A stretch of 6,162 nucleotides of DNA, from contig URKO01000085.1 of assembly GCA_900548415.1 (NCBI GenBank), forward strand, positions 1 through 6,162, written 5' to 3'. A program made the position numbers and the translations under genes. Positions 1 through 4,640 of the stretch are shown piece after piece (position 1 is the stretch's first letter; each line of letters begins with the position of its first letter). The DNA comes from an uncultured Porphyromonas sp. (GTDB lineage: Bacteria > Bacteroidota > Bacteroidia > Bacteroidales > Porphyromonadaceae). The notes beneath the pieces were generated by a model. The model searched no databases and was not told the origin of the DNA. It worked only from the letters and a program-made list of their open reading frames with translations.

Positions 1-594
1 TATAAGACTTTGCTCGTATGCCTGGTCCTCACGCTCGCTGGTCATCTGTCAGCGCAGCAAGTAGGGGCCAAGGTCAATACGCTATACCTAGCCACCTCGA
101 CACTCAATGCGGGTGTGGACTTTCGCATCGCTTCGCAGTGGAGCGGTTCGATCCTCGTGGGGTACAACCCATGGCAATTCCCCAGCGACCGTCAGGTAAC
201 GCTCTCCAATGGGGCTCAAGTCAATGCTAACCCTAAGGCGATGCACCTACTGGTCATGCCCGAGGTCAAGTGGTGGCCCTGCAAAACCTTCGAGCGGCAC
301 TTCATCGGCCTGCATGGGATCTATGCTACCTACAACGTGGGTGGGCTACCTCTCCCCGAGCAGCTGAAGGATCGTCGCTATGATGGTGACCTCGTGGGGG
401 TGGGTCTCTCGTGGGGCTACCAGTGGGCGTTTGCTAAGCGATGGGGCGTAGAGCTATCTCTCGGTGCTGGCTACGTCTACACACGCTATAAGCAGTATGA
501 GTGCGGAGCCTGTGGCACCCTACAGTCTCAGGGCAGCAAAGGATCCTTTGCACCTACAAAGGCTGCTCTCAACATTATCTACTACCTGAAGTAA
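1..594 (+). CDS. DUF3575 family outer-membrane beta-barrel protein, 5' partial
   Basis: This is a small secreted protein of the DUF3575 family, predicted to be an outer-membrane beta-barrel; its biochemical role is unknown, but it recurs in Bacteroidota fimbrial operons. The frame is open from base 1 (TAT AAG ACT TTG...), so the TTG at position 10 is probably not the start. The visible N-terminus, YKTLLVCLVLTLAG, is already a signal-peptide core, so only one or a few codons should be missing. Counting from base 1 (197 residues), cleavage is likely after A18 (HLSA-QQ). Family landmarks follow: KVNTLY (24-29), GYNPWQF (54-60), PEVKWWPC (87-94), YNVGG (111-115), GYQWAFAKRW (139-148), a Cys pair CGAC (168-171) and the terminal block PTKAALNIIYYLK (185-197). 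The alternating aromatic/small-residue strands and the short basic end fit a barrel. It is followed after 10 bp by the DUF3868 gene, so the two are almost certainly cotranscribed. The family call is from recognised motifs; barrel topology is inferred. Confidence 0.85.
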   Translation, partial: YKTLLVCLVLTLAGHLSAQQVGAKVNTLYLATSTLNAGVDFRIASQWSGSILVGYNPWQFPSDRQVTLSNGAQVNANPKAMHLLVMPEVKWWPCKTFERHFIGLHGIYATYNVGGLPLPEQLKDRRYDGDLVGVGLSWGYQWAFAKRWGVELSLGAGYVYTRYKQYECGACGTLQSQGSKGSFAPTKAALNIIYYLK

Positions 595-604
595 TACACG
601 CCCT

Positions 605-2080
605 ATGAAGACATTTACGACCTATATAATAAGTTGTCTCAGCTCTCTGCTACTCGTCGCTACCCTATCGTCTGTGACGCTGACGGCGCAGAGTGGCTTC
701 CAGACCGATGCAATACAGTATGAGAGCCTGCAGGTGCGTAACCGCGCTGGAGTCCTATCCGTATCTTGTCAAATAGTCATTCCCCAAGATGCTACCCCTC
801 GGAGCAAAGCACTCCTCATACAGCCTGTCTACAAGACGGCTCAGGCTGAAGAGATACTTCTGCCACACTTGATCCTCAATGGTAAGTGGCAGGCGCCTTA
901 CTACGAGCGCGAGGTGGCTCTCCAGAGTCACGAGGAGTATATGAATACCCGTCCTTATGGTGTCGCTACCCTCTCGGGGCAGCACGATGCGGAGCCGCTC
1001 ACTATCAACTATGAGGTCACGCAGGCACTCCCTAAGGGTGCTACTGGAGCGCTAGAGATGCGCTACTACGGCATGGACTGTTGCGATACTGACCCGCTGG
1101 GGCTCCTCGCCTTGACACCGGCTAAGCCTGACCGCATCACCATCACTGAGGACAATCTCTCCCCGCTCCTAGCAGCTCAAGACGAGCCGACGAAGAGACG
1201 TCAGGAGGAGATCGAGCTACGGATCAACTACCGCTTTGATCGCTCTGAGGTTTTGCCTAACTACAGACAAAACAACGAGCAACTGACAGCACTGAGCAAC
1301 GCTTTGGCTCCTATCCTGAAAGATCCAACGAGCTACAAGGTTGTCCTCGGAAGCATCACGGGCTACGCCTCTCCCGAGGGTCCAGAGCTACACAACAAGG
1401 GACTCTCGGAGCGTCGTGCTCAGAGCATCAAGCAGTACCTCATAGCCCAGTATGGCGAGACGCTCTTTGGCAATCTCCAGGTGATCGGTGCGGGTGCTGA
1501 CTGGACAGGGCTACGCGAAGTAATCGGCCGCTCTACAGGTCGTGCAGACCAAGAGGATGTCTTATCCATCCTGAGCGCTGACTATACACCGGAGCGTCGT
1601 CAGGAGGAGCTGGCTAAGCTCTCCACTTATGGCGACCTGCTGCGCAACGTCTACCCACCACTGCGTCGCTCTACGCTACGCCTAGAGTATGAGGTGCGCG
1701 CCTTCAGCCTAGAGGAGTCGATAGAGGTTATGAAGACCAGACCGAAGGATCTATCTGTCTCGGAGCTGAACCGCATAGCACACGCTTACGAGCAGCAGGG
1801 ACGCAACGCTGACGAGGTCTACCGTATAGCAGCCACCTGCAACCCGACCAACGTCGGCGCACAGCTTAACTACAGCCGCCGGTTACTTCTAACGGGTAAG
1901 CTCGCGGAGGCATGGCAGATTCTACAGCCACTCCAAGCGGAGCCGGCCGCATACAATAATATAGGAGTCTACTACATGCTCTCGGGCAATGAGCAGCTGG
2001 CGGAGCAGTACCTGCGCCAAGCTCTTACCACGACAGACGCTGCAGTAGCTCGTCATAATCTAGAAGCCTTCGCTCTGTAA
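605..2080 (+). CDS. DUF3868 protein with OmpA-like domain and TPR-like tail
   Basis: This 491-residue exported protein has three parts. Residues 1-28 are a signal peptide (cleavage likely at TLTA-QS). Residues about 30-190 are the beta-rich DUF3868 region, with an adjacent Cys pair at 159-160. Residues about 203-365 are OmpA_C-like: the entry strand YRFDRSEVLPNY (209-220) is followed by GYASPEG (253-259) and LSERRAQSIKQYL (267-279). OmpA domains normally bind peptidoglycan through an Asp and an Arg. Here the Arg (R271) is kept, but the Asp position in GYTD reads Ser (S256 in GYAS). Residues about 385-482 are helical and TPR-like, with the clearest repeat being AAYNNIGVYYMLSG...AEQYLRQAL (448-474). 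It probably sits in the periplasm or at the inner face of the outer membrane as a scaffold for pilus assembly; this role is inferred from context. The start ATG is 10 bp after the DUF3575 stop and directly opens the signal peptide. Length and domain order look normal for the family. Confidence 0.88.
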   Translation: MKTFTTYIISCLSSLLLVATLSSVTLTAQSGFQTDAIQYESLQVRNRAGVLSVSCQIVIPQDATPRSKALLIQPVYKTAQAEEILLPHLILNGKWQAPYYEREVALQSHEEYMNTRPYGVATLSGQHDAEPLTINYEVTQALPKGATGALEMRYYGMDCCDTDPLGLLALTPAKPDRITITEDNLSPLLAAQDEPTKRRQEEIELRINYRFDRSEVLPNYRQNNEQLTALSNALAPILKDPTSYKVVLGSITGYASPEGPELHNKGLSERRAQSIKQYLIAQYGETLFGNLQVIGAGADWTGLREVIGRSTGRADQEDVLSILSADYTPERRQEELAKLSTYGDLLRNVYPPLRRSTLRLEYEVRAFSLEESIEVMKTRPKDLSVSELNRIAHAYEQQGRNADEVYRIAATCNPTNVGAQLNYSRRLLLTGKLAEAWQILQPLQAEPAAYNNIGVYYMLSGNEQLAEQYLRQALTTTDAAVARHNLEAFAL

Positions 2081-2084
2081 TGCA
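2076..2084 (+). promoter_or_regulatory. TAATG stop/start overlap
   Basis: The TAA stop of the DUF3868 gene (2078-2080) shares its last A with the ATG of the anchor lipoprotein gene (2080-2082). Such one-base overlaps usually mean translational coupling, which would keep the platform protein and the anchor in step. Caveat: if the true anchor start is one of the later ATG/GTG codons, the coupling disappears. Confidence 0.5.
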
Positions 2085-3117
2085 GCGTATGACTAGTATA
2101 ATGAGTATAACGCAAGGGAAGCCCCCCTTCCTCTGCTTAGCTAAGCGACACTCCAGGGTGCTATACCAGAGTGCCGTGCTAGGTCTGCTACTCCTCTGCG
2201 GAGTGTTGCTGACTAGCTGTGTACCGCAAGACCCGCGCGACATCTGCTGTAGCAAGGTCACCCTCGAGTATCGCTACGTGCGTCAGAGTGTGGACGAGTA
2301 CCCTACTGAGGTGCAGCAGATGAGGCACTTCCTCTATGACGCTAACGGCAACCTGCTCAAAGAGATGCCACAGAACCCCGCTACCCCCCAGACGCTCTCC
2401 CTCTCGGGACTGCCTGTGGGTCGCTACACGATCCTTACCGTGGGTAATGCCACCGAGGAGCACACGCTACTCGATCCTCTAACTAGAGGAAGCAAGCTGT
2501 CTGATATGACACTCACGCTACGCAAGCTCGCTGATGGACGCTACGCTCCGCAGGGTGATCAGCTCTTTTGGAACTATAAGACGATCGACATACAGCCAGG
2601 TGCCAACGATCACTACATCTGTGATCTCGCCAATATACATACGCACCTTTACTATAGTGTCATCTGGGAGTCTGTACCACCCTATGCCGATGGCTACACC
2701 GTACGCCTCTCAGAGTTGACGGAGCAGTACAGCCTCGACCCAGCGAAGTCAAACCTCCATCTACCGATCAACGCTGAGATGCAGGTCACGCACGACTTCC
2801 CGCTACACGCGCCACAGCTCATACAGCTCGAGGAGCAGCCCAAGCTCTTTAACCACACGCTAGAGGGCAGCTTCATCTCGCTACGCTATCTCAACGACCG
2901 CATCCCCACCATTCAGGTGTGGCACGGCGATGAGGCAATCACCAAGCCGATAGACTTGACACGCGCCTTCCGCTCCTTTGGCTGGATACCAGACCAGAGA
3001 CCCGAGCAGATCTACCGCATCTTACTACGCATCAATGATGATGGTAGCGTCACCCTATTCCCCTATTTCAAGGGAACCATCGCAGACTGGGTGCCTGGTG
3101 GCACAGTCACGCAGTAA
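2080..3117 (+). CDS. FimB/Mfa2-type fimbrial anchor lipoprotein
   Basis: This 345-residue lipoprotein resembles the FimB/Mfa2 family. In P. gingivalis these proteins anchor the pilus base to the outer membrane and limit fibre length. The hydrophobic stretch LGLLLLCGVLLTSC ends in a lipobox, LTSC, with C47 as the lipidated residue. It is followed by the family's usual short Asp/Cys segment (DPRDICC, 51-57) before the first strand, VTLEYRYV. Further family-like blocks are FLYDANGNLL (84-93), LSGLPVGRYTILTVGN (108-123) and the end, IADWVPGGTVTQ (334-345). The start is uncertain. ATG 2080 overlaps the previous stop (TAATG) and gives an unusually long 30-residue head; ATG 2089, ATG 2101 or GTG 2158 would give shorter signal peptides. 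I keep 2080 because of the coupling. Its place just before the subunit genes supports the anchor role. Overall similarity is by motif and layout, and sequence divergence in this family is high. Confidence 0.85.
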   Translation: MQRMTSIMSITQGKPPFLCLAKRHSRVLYQSAVLGLLLLCGVLLTSCVPQDPRDICCSKVTLEYRYVRQSVDEYPTEVQQMRHFLYDANGNLLKEMPQNPATPQTLSLSGLPVGRYTILTVGNATEEHTLLDPLTRGSKLSDMTLTLRKLADGRYAPQGDQLFWNYKTIDIQPGANDHYICDLANIHTHLYYSVIWESVPPYADGYTVRLSELTEQYSLDPAKSNLHLPINAEMQVTHDFPLHAPQLIQLEEQPKLFNHTLEGSFISLRYLNDRIPTIQVWHGDEAITKPIDLTRAFRSFGWIPDQRPEQIYRILLRINDDGSVTLFPYFKGTIADWVPGGTVTQ

Positions 3118-3165
3118 CTGCATGCAACCAATTAGTATATAACGAAATCAATAACAAACTAGAGT
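3118..3165 (+). promoter_or_regulatory. AT-rich leader before the fimbrillin gene
   Basis: This is the only real intergenic gap in the window (48 bp). From about 3127 it is roughly a quarter G+C, in sharp contrast to the flanking coding sequence, and the bases before the ATG are A-rich (cgaaatcaataacaaact). In Bacteroidota, A-rich unstructured leaders rather than Shine-Dalgarno sites favour strong translation. This would suit an abundant pilus subunit. A TATAAC hexamer (3138-3143) could be a -10 element, but I see no partner -35 and no TAnnTTTG Bacteroides-type -7 box. It may be only a translation enhancer, or an internal promoter; the sequence does not decide. Confidence 0.35.
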
Positions 3166-4638
3166 ATGAAAAAGACAATTGCAATCGCGCCTCTACTCTT
3201 ACTCGCCTCGATGCTCACACTGCTCGTAGGCTGTAATAGGAGTACGGGAGCCGAAGAGCCAACCCTCACAGAGGGCAAGCCCTCGCTCACCTTCACGCTG
3301 CAGATGCCGCAAGGAGAGCCTGTCACCTACCGCTCAGCTATCCATGATCAGCCTGAGTGGACCGTCAAGTCACTAACCATGTACCAGTTCAACGCTGACG
3401 GCTCCAAGCTCCTCAGCATTGACAAGATTGACATGGCAAAGCTTCAGCAGACGGGCGAAGCTGAGTATAGCTATACGAAAGACTTCGACCCCGACAAGGT
3501 TGGTACCACCAGCCGCTTCCTCTTTGTCGCCAACGATGAGATAGCTGGCGTCACAGCGGGTATGAGCCGTGCCGACTTTGAGCAGAAGCTTATGTCCAAG
3601 ACGCTTGCTGCCGATGGTACCTCAAAGGATATCCTCACAGGCATCGCCCCCGACTACACTATCCCCATGTCTGGCGTAGCTAAGCAAGGGAATAGCGAGC
3701 TAATCGCCCTGACGGGTACCAACAAGGGAACCACAGTCGTCCTGACTCGTGCCGTAGCCCGCGTTGATGTATCGAACCACGTACCCAACCTAACCATCAC
3801 CAAGCTTTACGTCGAGAACACCTACGACCGCACCACCACCTTCCCCACGAAGGATGCGGCTGGTGAGCCCACTTATCAGGCTCCCGCTGGTGCTCAGAAG
3901 GTAACAATGAGCGCAGGCTTTGCTCCACTACCCGATCCCTTCACTGGTATCGCAGGTGCTGAGGGTAACGAGCTCAAGAAGGCTATCTACCTCTACGAGG
4001 GTCAGCAGCCCGAGACGGCGGCTGAGGTAGCAAATGCCACGACAATCATCGTCGAGGGCAAGCTCGCCAACGGCAAGGAGGTCAAGTACCGCATCCCCTT
4101 CGTCCGCTCTAGCGAGACCTACACACCAGTCAATATCAAGAGAAACTATCTCTACCGAATTATCCTTGGTGACAACTCTCCCCTAGAGCCAGACAGCAAG
4201 CTCGTCTTCACCATCGAGGATACGCCGTGGAATGCAGTCCTCCTCAACCACCACATGCCTGCTATCGACGTGGAGCTGATGCATCATGTCACGAACTCTA
4301 CACTGAAGTATGACTACCTCCACCACACTCTCTACACGCGCTATCTAGATGCAGAGGACAACTACGTCTTCCAGCTCTCCACACGCTTTAAGAATCACAC
4401 AGCATATAGTGTGACACCGCTCAACGATGTGGCCAGGAGGATGAAGTGTGTAGTACGCACCGAGGAGCAGTACAAGCAGGAGCAGTTGCTGATCGACATA
4501 CGCTATCAAGATGACCTGGACAACAGAGACGAGGCACGCACAGCACAGTTTGCCATCACCAGTGATGCGGCTCCTGAGATCCAGTGCATCCTCACGATTG
4601 TCTACGACAAGGATTATAAAAACCCAGACTTTAAGTAA
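3166..4638 (+). CDS. Fimbrillin-family (Mfa1/FimA-like) structural lipoprotein
   Basis: This 490-residue pilus subunit precursor is likely the major or first structural subunit of this operon. The signal peptide ends in the lipobox LVGC (lipid on C23). The mature N-terminus carries the strand PSLTFTLQMP (39-48) and then R56 in TYRSA. Fimbrillins are cut after an Arg at this place to free the groove for strand exchange. WTVKSLTMYQFNADGSKLL (65-83) follows, as expected after the cut. Other fimbrillin blocks are SRFLFVAND (116-124), LTRAVARVDV (193-202), the diagnostic VNIKRNYLYRIILGD (322-336) and FTIEDTPWNAV (348-358). Beyond W355 lies an extra domain of about 130 residues, His/Tyr-rich at first and ending in an Ig-like stretch (RTAQFAITSD...CILTIVYDKD). 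The length is above FimA and closer to Mfa1. The start follows an AT-rich leader; the next gene begins 2 bp after the stop. It could instead be an accessory subunit, since no second copy is available for comparison. Confidence 0.83.
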   Translation: MKKTIAIAPLLLLASMLTLLVGCNRSTGAEEPTLTEGKPSLTFTLQMPQGEPVTYRSAIHDQPEWTVKSLTMYQFNADGSKLLSIDKIDMAKLQQTGEAEYSYTKDFDPDKVGTTSRFLFVANDEIAGVTAGMSRADFEQKLMSKTLAADGTSKDILTGIAPDYTIPMSGVAKQGNSELIALTGTNKGTTVVLTRAVARVDVSNHVPNLTITKLYVENTYDRTTTFPTKDAAGEPTYQAPAGAQKVTMSAGFAPLPDPFTGIAGAEGNELKKAIYLYEGQQPETAAEVANATTIIVEGKLANGKEVKYRIPFVRSSETYTPVNIKRNYLYRIILGDNSPLEPDSKLVFTIEDTPWNAVLLNHHMPAIDVELMHHVTNSTLKYDYLHHTLYTRYLDAEDNYVFQLSTRFKNHTAYSVTPLNDVARRMKCVVRTEEQYKQEQLLIDIRYQDDLDNRDEARTAQFAITSDAAPEIQCILTIVYDKDYKNPDFK

Positions 4639-4640
4639 CC

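Noticed and set aside
10..12. TTG as the start codon of the first gene
   Set aside because: The frame is open upstream to base 1 and the residues there (YKT) look like the basic head of the same signal peptide, so the real start is most likely just outside the window.
2025..2463. Two overlapping minus-strand frames across the anchor gene start
   Set aside because: They are antisense to well-supported coding sequence, overlap each other, and show no signal or domain.
3111..3126. Short inverted repeat GCAG-TAA-CTGC and palindrome TGCATGCA at the anchor stop, considered as a terminator
   Set aside because: The stem is only 4 bp, there is no T-run, and the next gene follows in the same direction; too weak to call.
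3138..3143. TATAAC as a separate promoter feature
   Set aside because: No matching -35 and no Bacteroides -33/-7 (TTTG/TAnnTTTG) elements at the right spacing; mentioned only as part of the AT-rich leader.
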